Origin: Litomosoides sigmodontis | Taxonomy: Eukaryota > Nematoda > Chromadorea > Rhabditida > Onchocercidae | Assembly (NCBI GenBank): GCA_963070105.1 | Contig: OY718806.1 | Coordinates: 8,468,865 to 8,532,864 of the forward strand | Length of the DNA: 64,000 bases | Direction of reading: 5' to 3' | Part shown: positions 24,143-40,340 of the stretch, piece after piece | Numbering within the stretch: position 1 is the first letter of the stretch | How the letters are laid out: every line of letters begins with the position of its first letter | Position numbers and translations under genes: made by a program | Notes under the pieces: generated by a model | Databases searched by the model: none | The model's input: the letters and a program-made list of their open reading frames with translations, nothing else | What the model was told of the DNA's origin: nothing

Positions 24143-26650
24143 AACACAAACACAAACACAAACACACACACACAAACACAAACACACACACAAACACAAA
24201 CACACACACGGAAATCTTGAAGTCGTGGAAGCATTAACTAACCTGAAGTCAACATAAATCCTGGAAACTAGTTGCTGCAATGTTACAAAAATAATTATCC
24301 ATAGAATTTATCGTATTTTTCCAAAGAAAAGAAAATTTTGGTAATTGATTGTTATTGAATATAAGAAAAAAAATTGTGAGATAATTGTGCATGTAAGCTT
24401 TAACAGTTACAATTTTATTTTTGCTGCTTGTAGAGAAGGTTTGAACGTGCAACATGTTGTTAATTCATGAAAATTACAATCAAAAATTGTTTAAAACAAT
24501 CCGAACCGCAGGATAACAGATTAATAATTTGCTATCGTATCTTTTAGGAGAAATTTCAAGTAATTTAACATATTGTTACATTACTATCCGTAGAACTTGT
24601 AAAATTTCAACGATTTATGATGGCAAACTTACTCGAAAAAGTGGATAACTAACAGTAAGATTAAATGCTTGAAAAGTTTCGATTAATTCTTTACTGTTAG
24701 GTAATCCAACAATTGCAGCAAAGGTATTGATGCGAACTGCATCTGCTAGCGATGTTTTTGTTTGACTTTGCAATAATTTCTTGTTGAAATCTTCGTTAAT
24801 AAATTCGGTTACTTTTTTACAAATTAATATTTCAATCAGTGAACGAATTTGCTCCGATATTCCTTGCTGAAGGTTATTTTAATTAGATTTGTATTTTAAA
24901 ATTTCACATTTTAATTTTATACTTTATAAAAGAATAAAATAAGTAAATATCAAAGTTTTTGCATAAAAAAATACATATATACATCCCCCAAAAAAATCTA
25001 GGGTATTTACTCAACTTTTACTCAAAATCATTCATCCAACTATTCCAACTCACTCTTTCTTACGCTAAATTTAACTGACTGCAATTAAATTTGGTCAAAT
25101 TAAAATTTACTCAAATTTGCTCAAATTGACATAAGTATATAATAGAAGCTTTAATTGTTACTGGATAATTGCTCAAATATAATAATAGTAGTGGTTGTAC
25201 TAATACTATTATCAGTGTTAGCGGTGGTAATGATAGCGGATATGAAGGATTTTGAAGTGTGAATCGATAGTAACCTTATGACATTAAAATATTTAGTATA
25301 TTTTTGAAACTTTGTTTTATTCGGAATACAGTTTGCATATCTATTCCGTAATGCAAAAAATTATAGAGTTTGTTAATTAACAAAAATTTCTCCGATTGTT
25401 ATATGTAAAATAACCGCCAACGAATTAATAGTTTTGTACTAATAAATGCATATGGCAGCACAAATAATAGGATACTATCTTGAAATAAAAATTACTGTAA
25501 AAATATTAACAACTTAGCATTTTCCTATAATTAAAATTGAAATTAAAATGGATGAATTTTTTTTTAGAATTGTAAATTTAGAAAAATATCATTTCTAAAT
25601 GTTTAGGAAGACTGTATAACAAGAACATGTCATTCCTGTCCTTTATTTTTTATATTTCAAAAATTTCCATCTACAAATGACCAGCTTAAACTTTCCGTGA
25701 AAAGAAAAATGGGACATTTGTAGCCATAGAAAAAGAATTCCTTTTACAATACGCCAAAGAAATTCTAATGCCTACTCTACTACGTTTTTTTCTAGAAGAC
25801 AGAAAAAAAACCACTCGCTAAATTTTGCTAGATTGACTAAATTTATGAAAAAAATTTGAGCATTGTAAAATTAAAAGTAAAAATCATTGATCAAGAAAAA
25901 AAATTAAAATTAGGAGTGCCTTGAATAAATTCAGTGCTATTGCAGTCATACCACCGTTATAAATTTCAATATTCATTAATTGAATAGTCGTACGACAAAA
26001 AATTGTTGACAATCGTGCTGCTCCTGTTTCTGACCGCTCTAGAGCACTTTGTAATTGAAGATTAACACCATAAGCTAATACTTCAGCTTCACCCTCAAGT
26101 TTCATCGGTACCAATATATTAACTTCTCCTGATAAACTTCCTATTAACCTGAAAGTTAGCAGCCGCATGCGGAAGAGATTTGCATTTCATTCACATTCAG
26201 TATCATTAACGATCGCTAAACAGGTTACATGGTAGCGAATTAAATTGTAATGGAAGTAGATGTGACACTACTTATTTAATTACGCGACTTTAAACCTACC
26301 CAATATTCAAATTTTTCATAATCCAAGTAATTTTGTTTGGCTCCGATGTGGAAATGGAATGTTGGATGGCTTGCTTATATCGTGATACACGTATGCGTGA
26401 TAGCAAAACATATCCTTGACCATTGTTGATACGTTGCTTGACATTTGGTATCGATAAACGTGGTAATTGTTCATTTAATATTTCAGCTCCAATATTATTT
26501 AAATATGCAACAGCTCGTGGCAAAATACGTATTCGCACAGCACTGGACGATGACAAATAGATCTTAAGATGGATTTCCGTCTTTTTCTTCTCTCATTTTT
26601 TTTTGTTTTAAACTAATTACATTGCAAATTTTGAATAGCTTATGAAAATG

Positions 26651-26685
<35 letters not shown>

Positions 26686-26904
26686 TAAATATTAAGCGAA
26701 ATGTCGGCAAATATGAAAGGATCGATTGAGTGAATGAATGAGAGATCAGTGAAGTGGCGTAGGTGGGAAGGAAGGTGTTGCAACAAATGAAATTTGATGA
26801 AATGGGAAATGATGTACCTGTAGAAGAGGATGCAAATCAATGTGTGCGACGGAGAGAATGTTGTAAATGAGAAGGAGTACGAAGACAGCGCACGTGAAGG
26901 CCAT
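21763..26904 (-). CDS. BPI/LBP/CETP-family secreted lipid-binding protein 1
   Basis: Secreted lipid-transfer/LPS-binding fold. Ten in-phase exons: 26904-26818, 26562-26300, 26148-25920, 24866-24633, 24274-24243, 23519-23319, 22889-22693, 22533-22412, 22342-22168, 21908-21763, giving 561 residues. A signal peptide (AVFVLLLIYNILSVA) starts the protein. The N-terminal barrel has AVAYLNNIGAEILNEQLP and a Cys pair region (STIFCRTT, IEILICKKV). The second barrel has PFTAAPMFWP, LLISDYIANALLYHAF, LLHTSCATGICFADLI and the family ending DGFPIPISK then FISADFDLD. Intron 3 uses a GC donor; exon 5 is only 32 bases. Nematode relatives include C. elegans NRF-5. The ligand is not predictable from sequence. 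Confidence 0.85.
23734..23751. repeat. (AT)n microsatellite
   Basis: Nine AT units in an intron of BPI-like gene 1. Confidence 0.9.
24047..24208. repeat. (CA)n / (ACAAAC)n microsatellite
   Basis: Pure (CA) for about 90 bp, then CA interspersed with CAAACA variants to 24208. It starts 34 bp past the donor of the 32-base exon of BPI-like gene 1. Long His/Thr or Val/Cys open frames across it are repeat artefacts. Confidence 0.97.
26652..26682. repeat. (GA)n microsatellite
   Basis: About 15 GA units in intron 1 of BPI-like gene 1, which lies between exons 26562 and 26818. Confidence 0.95.
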
Positions 26905-27220
26905 GAAATTGACGCCGTAGAAGGGAAAGATAGAAAATAAATGTGCATATATGTACGTGCTAAATGGGAGGATGTATTTTAGTGGGTGTCTCCTTGCTCA
27001 TTCATCAACAACAACGGGGAAGATCAGGGATGTCCTTCGAGAACCTGTTTCATATGACGCACCACTGATGTTGTGAGGAGGACGGCGAGGAAGGAGGAGG
27101 AGGAGGTGGCGATGGTGGTGATGATGATGGTGGCGATGGCGATGGCGATGGCGATGGTGGTGGCGGTGGCGGTGGTGGTGGTGGTGCTGGTGGTGGTAAC
27201 GATTAGATGGGGTGCACGTC
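26905..27220. promoter_or_regulatory. Bidirectional promoter region between BPI-like genes
   Basis: About 315 bp separate the start codons of the two divergent BPI-family genes, so both core promoters must lie here. The middle (27095-27200) is a purine-rich (GGN)n tract. No TATA or other site can be assigned with confidence. Confidence 0.5.
27095..27200. repeat. (GGTGGC/GATGGC)n trinucleotide tract
   Basis: Runs of GAT, GGC and GGT units on the plus strand, immediately upstream of the plus-strand BPI-like start. Open in several frames, producing Met/Val/Ala-rich or His-rich artefact translations. Confidence 0.9.
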
Positions 27221-29887
27221 ATGCACTACCTTTTACCTGTTCACTTAGCTTTTGCCATTCAACTACTGTACCTGCAACATGCACCGATAGCAGCATCCGA
27301 TGTATCACTTGATATCGGATCCGGTGCCGCGTCACAAATTATTCGTGAAGCAGCTCATCAACTGCTCAGCTCACCACGTTCGCTCTATTTGTCATTTCGA
27401 ACGCACAGGAAACCGCTTCTGCTCCCTCTTGCATATGTTAAAACATACAATCGAATTTCCTACTCGAATGTCACGGTTAAATTTTATCCGGATACGATAC
27501 GCCTAAAGGCAAGCAGCGTTAGGATAAATTCCAAATCCAATATTACGCCAAATATTTGGCCAGTTAGCTTTGGAGATGAAACGATCGATCTTGCTGTTTA
27601 TGTAAGTTGCTTTACGACTGATTGAGATTGGTTGATTGGTTGATTGCTTACCGTATTATTTCACAACTACTGCTTATTGATTTCTTCTTTCATTATCACC
27701 GCTACAATCACTTTGATTCGCGTCAACTTCCGAACTTGCGCCATTTTTCCTTTTCTTTTTTTGTTGCGTCATTTTTCTTCTTTTATTGTTGCATCATTTA
27801 GTTACAATGGTACAGGTTGTGTACTCACGCAATTTCAATCAATCATTTCAGGTGGGCGATGTTGAATTGGCCGTACGAGTGGATGAAAAAAATGCTCGAG
27901 TGCTATCATGTTCGTTGCGCGATACAACCATTAATGCTACATCAAGCAATTACTGGGTGGTAGGCACGTTATTATATATGGCAACAAATCCGATCCGCTC
28001 ACATCTTCAAAAGCTCATTTGTCCATCGATCTCAAGCTACATCTCGAATATTGAAAATCCAGTTACCATGTAAGTGCATGGATGATTTTTCTTTGTAAAA
28101 TAATTTCAATTCATTCAGTTCAGCATTTGTAGGAGAAAAATTTGTTCTTAAATTTCAAAAATTCAGGAATGTATCATTAAATGAGATTCTACCAGCTCAT
28201 ATTCGTGACGTTGTCAGTACGGCCGATTCTTCCTTATTCTATCGTTTAACATCAGTAACAGTCGAGGAGAATCATATTTTAATTGTAACAGAAATAGGAT
28301 GGAAGTATCCGTTTGAAAGTAACGAAATTTCATATGCAAATGTAAGCGTAAAATGGAACAACGAGGATCGAATAATAACCTGGATCGATGATATTGCAAT
28401 TAATGATTTCCTCAATCAGGTTCTTTCAAATTGCACTTTTTAAATATCGCAAAAATTGGTGCTTACTAATAACATTGCAAGAGATTATGTATTTATACAA
28501 GTTCTTTAATTGAAAGAATTGAGAAACACACTATATCCAATCGATGTAATTAACCCACTTTTGAGCGTAAACTTAGGACGTTTGAAAATACATCAAAAAT
28601 TTCTACTAAAATTTTCAAATATTCTTTCTAAACTATTTGTTAATGCGAATAAGGATAACGACGAACTGCTCTCATTTGCGCTTAAACGTTGAATTGAGTT
28701 TTTTCCTTTTTTATTTTCATGACTTCAAACTGAAGAAAAAAAGATATTTTGAAAATACGTTTTAATTTATTTTGCAGATTGATTGGAGTTTTCAGTGGAT
28801 GGAGGAAACAATCGCAGTAACAAGTCCTGTGATACCGCTCTCCTCTCGAGAATTTCTTTCTACACTTTGCACCTCTTGCTACTTTCTCCTTAATGTTTGG
28901 GCTAATGGACCACCGATTTTGACAGCTACGAACGGTTCCATTGTCTTAGAAAAGTAAGCGCTTTTAATTAATATTTTGAGGATGATTCCAAGGAGGAATG
29001 TAGAAGGTTGAAAATAAATTACTGCTTGAATTCAAAACCAAATATATCGTAACACTTCTCCATTACTGTACATTAATTGAAATTTCATTTTACACTTGTT
29101 TTTAAATTTAATTTAAATTTAACGTTCTTTTTTTCACTCTTTTAAGGCGCGATAAGCTCAATTTGCGTGTGGTGAATCCAGATAAAAACGTTACATCTGT
29201 CTTTGTATCCATGTTTCTATCTGTTACTGCTGAATTACGACCCGTTATTGATTCGGGCACATTACGAACATTAGTACAATTGTTGGATACAAACGTGGTA
29301 ATGGAAAACGGTGCTTTTCCTCCTTCCTGGTCTTTTTTTGTTCAAGATCTAATAAAAGGTAAACACTTGCTTGTTTTACATTTTATCGTTGCTAGAATCT
29401 AACTGTCAATAATAGTCGAATGAATATTTTTTACACCTGCTGCAACAATACTTATATTAAAAGAAAGTTAGCCTAGCTTTGTCCATATGTGGAAATCACC
29501 TGCTCAAAAATTACAATTTTTTCTTCAATCATTCTTGTGATACGTTGATCTCTTTTTTTGAACTAATGATATTTTGATCGTACAACTGACACTATCAATT
29601 TGTTCCGTGTAAATACTACGAAGAAAGGAAGTAGTATGAGAATTGCAGGAATGATAACCGAAATGATGTGGCCAGAAATGCGAAAGCAAATTGAAGAACT
29701 TACATATAGTGAGGGCATTCGTTTGGCAACATCATGTGGTATTGATCCACAGAATACGGAAATTTTAATTGGTGAAGGACGTTTAGGCTTCTCTACAATA
29801 CTCAATTTACAAAGTCTAGAGCCCCAAAAGTGCCTGAAAGATCTCAAAAGTGCTTTACCGAATACTGCTAAATTGTTTCCGAAATAA
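27221..29887 (+). CDS. BPI/LBP-family secreted lipid-binding protein 2
   Basis: Six in-phase exons: 27221-27601, 27852-28069, 28167-28419, 28778-28953, 29147-29358, 29649-29887, giving 492 residues. Signal peptide MHYLLPVHLAFAIQLLY. N-terminal domain starts SLDIGSGAASQIIREAAHQL and has the paired cysteines (LSCSLRD, HLQKLICPSISSY). Second domain includes WIDDIAINDFLNQ, which lines up with the SDYIANALLYHAF region of the neighbour, then PVIPLSSREFLSTLCTSC and NGPPILTATNGSI. The C-terminus LGFSTILNLQ is shorter than in gene 1. More diverged than gene 1, so assignment rests on domain order and on pairing with its neighbour. An open frame at 28510-28692 in intron 3 is left out because exons 3 and 4 join in phase without it. 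Confidence 0.75.
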
Positions 29888-30718
29888 AGTTAACTGTGAT
29901 ATATTCACATATTTGTTCAGTGCAACAGCAAAGTATTCAAAAGCATTTTTCATTCTTATCATAAACCATACACAATTTACAATTCATTTATAGCATTTAT
30001 CTGAATGCTTTATGAATTTGAAAAAAAGCAAACTCAAATTTATGACAAATCAAGGATTTAAAATATATTATTTTATCATGTTATTATCTGTTTTGCTTGC
30101 GCCATCAATATCATCATAGCTAAATTGAATGCAATGAAAACATTGAGATATTTCTTTTTTTTTTCTTCCCAATCACATTTTGCAAATTTTTTTGTAGTCA
30201 TACCTGAATGGATTATCTCGATGAGAAATGACTGCTAATTGGTTGTCTTCTGGGAAATGCCAAATGAAAGCGGAAGTACTCCTCCACTAATTGTGTTAAA
30301 TGAACAATTCATCCATTCTTTTCGTACAATTAAATTTAAATTTCATGTTAGGAGAGAACAAAAAACCCTTTTCATGAAAACCAAAAATACCTCATATGTT
30401 TCCATCCTTTATTTCATTCCTCCTCTCCCTTTTTTTCCTGTATCTGTTTTTTGAGGGAGTTGAAAAGCAAGCGAAACACATATGCATGGATTGCTTGAGA
30501 GGAATAAATCTATCGCTTTGACGATAGACTAGTTCGCTACTAGCAAAATCGGTGAATGACTGTTGTAGGCACGAAGAGAGAATGGAAAAGCCTAAGGCTT
30601 AGTATGAGTCCAGTGGGAGTCCAGCAAGAAACGAAATTGAAAAGCCTATAAATGCATCTCATTCACCATCATTTCATTCATTTGCTAATGAGAATCAATA
30701 GGGTTGCTGTGCTAATAA
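29888..30718. other. Intergenic region
   Basis: About 830 bp of AT-rich sequence upstream of the armadillo gene; no exon seen. The last 150 bp before the ATG are somewhat less AT-rich, as expected for a 5' untranslated region. Confidence 0.4.
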
Positions 30719-31786
30719 ATGGGACAGCAGCAATCCTCCTTCGTTGTTGAAATTGCTTCACCACGACTTGGAACTTTTCAGGTTTTATCCTTTTTTTTTT
30801 TTTTAATTTAAATTACGGCAATTGCAAGTTTACACTGAACTTTACGCTTTATAATTAGCATCAAATTCGTCCAATTTTGTGCCATAGAGGATGAAGCGCC
30901 GTCTATTAGTTCTGCTTTTTTCTTTGTAGAACACTCAATTCATCATTTTCTAGGTCACAAAAAAAAGTGTTGCGATATTTTTTTACGTAAGTATGGAACA
31001 TTTTAAAGTGTGCATGCAGTAGTATGAAATGAGAAAATACTTGTATAGTGTTAAATTTAATTTACTAAAATTTCAAAAGTGTAATAAGTGGAAAGAAAAT
31101 GTGAAATGTTGAAAAAAGTTTCCTACGTGTAATGAAATATTTTTTTCTAGTAAGTGATTAAAAAATCAAAGCGATCAGTGAATTCCTAATTTAAGTGTAT
31201 TCACTAAATTTTTCCGATTTAATTTTACGACTAGTTTTCCTCCTTCTTTTTTTCTAGCAGAGGGATTTGTTTGCAAATTGAATGAAATGAGCTTTGCGAT
31301 GCAAGGAGAAACTTTTTTCTATTATAACAATTTGAAATTTGATCTAATTTTTTTCACCAAAAACATGTTTTTAAAAAGTTTCATTTTTTTAAAAAAGAAT
31401 TATTTGAGAGAGCGAGCGAGGGAGAGAGAGAGAGGTAGAGAGAAAAAAACAAATAATGTGACAATTATTGTTGTGGAAATGCTACGTTAACATGAATAGC
31501 ACAAGTTAATTGCTTAATTACTAGACAAACCTGTTAATTCATAATATTCATTTTATACAAAATGAAGGTACTAATCTCATGAGCAATTAAAGGATATGAA
31601 GGAGAAGTGAAAAAGGAAATTCCTGAAAGTGTTTCAGCGTAAGACAACTTCACCACTTTCTTGAAGTTTAATAAATATTTCAAGAGACTTGAAGTTTAAC
31701 AAATTTTTGAAGAGCTACGATTTGACAATGAAAATAAATACAAAAAAACGTTCATTATTAAAATGTTCGCTCTTTTTTTTGAATAA

Positions 31787-31820
<34 letters not shown>

Positions 31821-33887
31821 AAAACGAAAATAGCAAATTTGTTTCTATTCCTTTTTTTTTCCTAAAAATTCCACTTGAAACATGCTAAAAATTAATAAAG
31901 GTTATTTTTTTTCACAGAGCTTACCGCAAACAGATCCAGATGAAGATGAACGTAATTCGTCACAATGGCGCATTACAGTTAATCCATGCGCAAACTTCTT
32001 TTCAGCAAGCGATGAATTGAAGTCGCTAATTAATAAACTTTATCGAACACAGGTCTGCTCTCATTCTATTTGGAAAAGAAATGAATAAATAAATTGCAAA
32101 ATTTTAATTTTACTATTAGGATTATAGTTAATTTTAGAAATTGATCACACCATCCGAAGCGAAATATTTGTGTACAGCACTGAAATGCATCGATATTTCA
32201 TCTGATATTCTTTTGCCTCTGTTGACTGTCATCTCAAATGCTACTGCCTATACTGCAAATCAGGTTATTTAAATGAACGTTTAAAATTATGCTTAAAATT
32301 TGTTGCTTAAATAATTATTAAAAATTTTTTAGCTAAGCAATGAAATTGCTAGTGTAATTTATTTAGCATAATTTTAACTGTTTTAAATGAATGATAATTA
32401 TCATCAATTAATTGCTGAATTAAATCGTGCAATTTTGCAGTATTTATTTGCCCAGTTTGGCATAACCGAAAACGTAGCATCAATGATGAAGAATTACTAT
32501 GCAGCTCTACCTAATTCGCCAAAGGTTTCAAATGTTCAAACTTTTAACTTTAAAATAACGAAATAGCCAGAAATCACTTATTAATCCTACTAAAATCAGG
32601 TTATGCTATTGCAATGCATTGCAAATATGGCTGCATGCAAGGAAAATATCGAAATCCTCCAGCCGACAATTCCACTTGTCGTGAAACGATTGAATTCATC
32701 ATTGGACATGGAACGAACGGTTGCATTTCAAGCGCTAACCAACTTATCTTATACAATTACACCATCACAAGTTGAGAGTATTTTACCAGCTATACCTGTT
32801 TGCATAAAATGGTATATGATTGTGGCATTTCTATTTTATTATCCTTAAAGTTTTCCTGAAAAAAAGATATTGTACAAAAATTTCGAAATATCAAACAGTT
32901 AAATTGAATTATGCTTTATTCTTTTTTTTCCTTTAAATACTTCAATAAATTTATTTTTATCCACAACTGTATCTATATATATATGTTTATGTAAATTTTT
33001 TCCTCATAGGCTTTGGGAGCAAGGTGAAGCAAACATTAATTCACTTCGGTTGCTGGTAAATTTGTCGTGTTGTCCGGACATGGTGCCGCATATTTTAGCT
33101 GCTAAGGTACTTCATTCATCTATCTTTCAGGTAGAACAAAGTAAAAACAGTCTCGTGGACCTGTTCCATTGATACGCTAAGTGGACGTTAGCATAAAAAA
33201 GATATAGATTGTCCAACAATAACAAACCACTTGATGCTTTCATTTAGTCAATTATTACCTATCGATATTGGGCGTTGTTGGGTGATTTCCAACATTTGCT
33301 TTATCTAATATCAAAAAGGAGGAAATATTTTGGTTTCCTTGCAATGTTGTAGACCGTCACAGGCTTATTGTCAATTCTGGATACGGATAAATCGGAAATC
33401 CTGTTACGTGCAGTTACATGGTTGCTGTGTATGTCATCAGCAGTACATGCATTATCTCTCACTTATGAAGTTATCGCACCACTAAATCAGGATCCATTCG
33501 CTAATCCAAACTACACCATTTATTTCTCCATTTACGCACCAAAGGTAAAAATAAATGTCAGCTATTTTTCGTTTACTGTTGTTCGATTAGCTGCAAATGA
33601 AACTAATTCCGGTTGATTAGGTAATTGAAAAATGCATTGCATTTGCAAATTTCCGAAGTAGCACCTTCATTTGCACGTTGATAACAAATTAGAATAAATA
33701 ATATGTTCGATAGTTACTAAATAATTTAGTTTTAACATTATTTCAGGGTAGGCAAGAATTGATCAAACGTTTGAATGGCATCGCAGTGGGAAATGATGAA
33801 ACAGCGATGAAAGCAAAAACACTGCTCGAAATATTGGGTAAAATTCCGGAAGCACGATCACTACTATCAAATCTTAACCGATTATAA
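30719..33887 (+). CDS. Armadillo-repeat protein, ARMC10/ARMCX type, with N-myristoylation signal
   Basis: Eight in-phase exons: 30719-30781, 31918-32052, 32138-32263, 32441-32524, 32600-32811, 33010-33106, 33353-33544, 33747-33887, giving 349 residues. Exon 1 encodes MGQQQSSFVVEIASPR, a fitting substrate for N-myristoyltransferase (Gly2, Ser at 6 and 7). Residues about 65-340 form helical armadillo-like repeats: CIANMAACKENIEIL, VAFQALTNLSYT, SLRLLVNLSCCPDMV, GLLSILDTDKSEILLRAVTW, ending KAKTLLEILGK. The NLS-CPDM and SEILLR blocks resemble the Arm_2 domain of ARMC10/ARMCX proteins, which usually carry an N-terminal membrane anchor to mitochondria. Exon 1 is joined over a 1.1 kb intron by phase and by its clean CAG/GT donor; that join is the least certain part. 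Confidence 0.7.
31788..31819. repeat. (AG)n microsatellite
   Basis: About 16 AG units in intron 1 of the armadillo gene; a degenerate GA-rich tract also lies at 31408-31442. Confidence 0.95.
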
Positions 33888-34948
33888 ATTCCTGTACTCT
33901 ATCGTCGTGGTAATGCAACCACTGGAACTGTCGGCAGCATTCTGTTTTCAAACAACTGTTTCAACTATCATGAAAAAGTAATGACAACAATCATCTTGAA
34001 ATCATTGATACTTTATGAAAGTTTAATTAGCACACACTATCGTCTGAAATCCTTCGTCTTACAATTCTCATTTCACGACAATCATCAAATAGGCATTATT
34101 TTAAGAAAAAAAAATTCTAAATTTCATTCCTTTGACAGGAAAAATTAATGACATTTAAAATCAAAAGAATGAAAAGAAGGAAGATCAGCGCAGTGGTCCT
34201 ATCTCATATCTAGTTATTTATAGGAAGAATGGCATCGAATTTTTCCACCTCTCTGCCATCTCTCCTTTCATTTCACTTTTCTGCAACTGAGATGCATAAA
34301 GTATCATATTCAAGAAAGAAATGTAACATCAGAAAAAACGAATTGCAAATTTGTGATAAAATAATGATTACATTATTAGGAAATTGCAATTAAAATTAAA
34401 TTTAAACAACATTTATCCATAAGTTAAGTTTTTTTTTTTAAAAAAAAATTATTTCATTAATTAAGGGAGCAATTGACGAGTTATGTGGTGCACAGTGTGT
34501 AAGAATGATGAGTGAAAAAAGCAAAAATAAATGGTCGCACCAGAAACGTTTATCAAATTGAAATGATTTCTTCGAAACATTACATGAATTGAAAAGGCTC
34601 AGGGTTTCCGTACAGTAGTGCCAGTAGATTTATTCGTTAAGAAATTTTGTAAAATGAATCTGGATCATATTTGATCGATACGAAAAGTCTGACAATCATC
34701 AAACATCAACATAACTTTTGATTTTCCGACATTTAAATTGTCACTTTTTCCTTTAATTTATGCTACAAACATTAAGTTAGTGTTCGCATGAGTTTGTCGT
34801 TCTGTTAATTCAATTTTAATGAACAATGTCATCCATCAATAAAGGGTTCATTTCTGTTACACAGCAAAACAGTGCTACTTACAGAGAAAGAACCAAGTAA
34901 TTAATCTAAACGCAACTTTCGTGTCACAAAACTGGTCACGCACAACTT
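33888..34948. other. Convergent intergenic region
   Basis: About 1.06 kb between the stop of the armadillo gene and the stop of the minus-strand PAQR3 gene. AT-rich, several homopolymer runs, no coding signal. Confidence 0.45.
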
Positions 34949-39504
<4,556 letters not shown>

Positions 39505-40298
39505 TAAGCTAGAAAGGTGAATGAATGGTTTAGTAGGTATGCGCTACCACTTCTAGCAATTGTTGCAACTGTGCACATTATGAAAAGAAAGTCTTTAAAA
39601 GTGCAAATTTTTAAATATTCAAATTCATCCGCTTTTCTGAATTATAGCATCACATTTGCAAAACAAATGAGGTAAATGATGCAACAAAAAAAAAAAAAAA
39701 AACAAACGCGCTCAATGCGTTGAATGTGCACAACCTCCTTTTGACCTTAGTCGTTGAAAACAATTTTATAATCAAATTTGCAGGTCAGTAACGGAGATAA
39801 TCATAATTTTGTATCATGAATTTTATCATATCATTATCGGTAAAGATAGAAATTCCGGCAAATGACTCGTGCGAGCTTGTTTGTTACTGTAATGTAAATG
39901 TGCATGTGTTGAGATTTGCTGAACTGTTCTAGTTATCTTTTGCATATCAGTGATTTAAAAATTTTCCTTCTGAAAAAAAGTTCCTGCAATGATCGAAGAA
40001 ATGGTAGCGAATTGTAGGGGAGATTAAAGGCACTAACATGTATCTAACACTTTTTCACACTTTTAGTTTGCTGAAAATGATGGAGGTGGGTGAGAGGACG
40101 CAGGTTGAACTGTTCGAAAACGTTTCGCATTATTGTAAGATATCCTTGAGAATTGCTTTCCGCGACTGATCAGTGACAGTTTTCAATAAGCGATCATTAA
40201 TTTAAGGCTGTCGTCGCCGTCGCGACACATCCTCTTCCTCTCCTTCAAGCGCAAGTGGTGCGTTACGTATTGTCAGCCAAACAGATCAGATTACTTAC

Positions 40299-40340
40299 CT
40301 TATCAGTTGTGGTTCGCTTCGGACACTTGAATTGAAAGGA
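40299..40340 (-). other. Likely noncoding 5' exon of PAQR3 gene
   Basis: The minus strand reads CTGATAAG/GTAAGTAATC with a consensus donor at 40298. The next good acceptor is CTTTCTAG about 7 bases before the PAQR3 start codon, so an untranslated first exon is probable. The 5' limit given is nominal; I cannot place it. Confidence 0.5.

Noticed and set aside
24004..24237. Possible His-rich metal-binding peptide
   Set aside because: Pure dinucleotide repeat with no start context or conservation expected.
23857..24280. Val/Cys- and His/Thr-rich open frames
   Set aside because: Translation of the (CA)n tract on either strand; only the 32-base exon at 24243-24274 is kept.
28510..28692. 60-codon plus-strand frame as an exon of BPI-like gene 2
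   Set aside because: Ends in a stop with no in-phase donor; exons at 28419 and 28778 join in phase without it.
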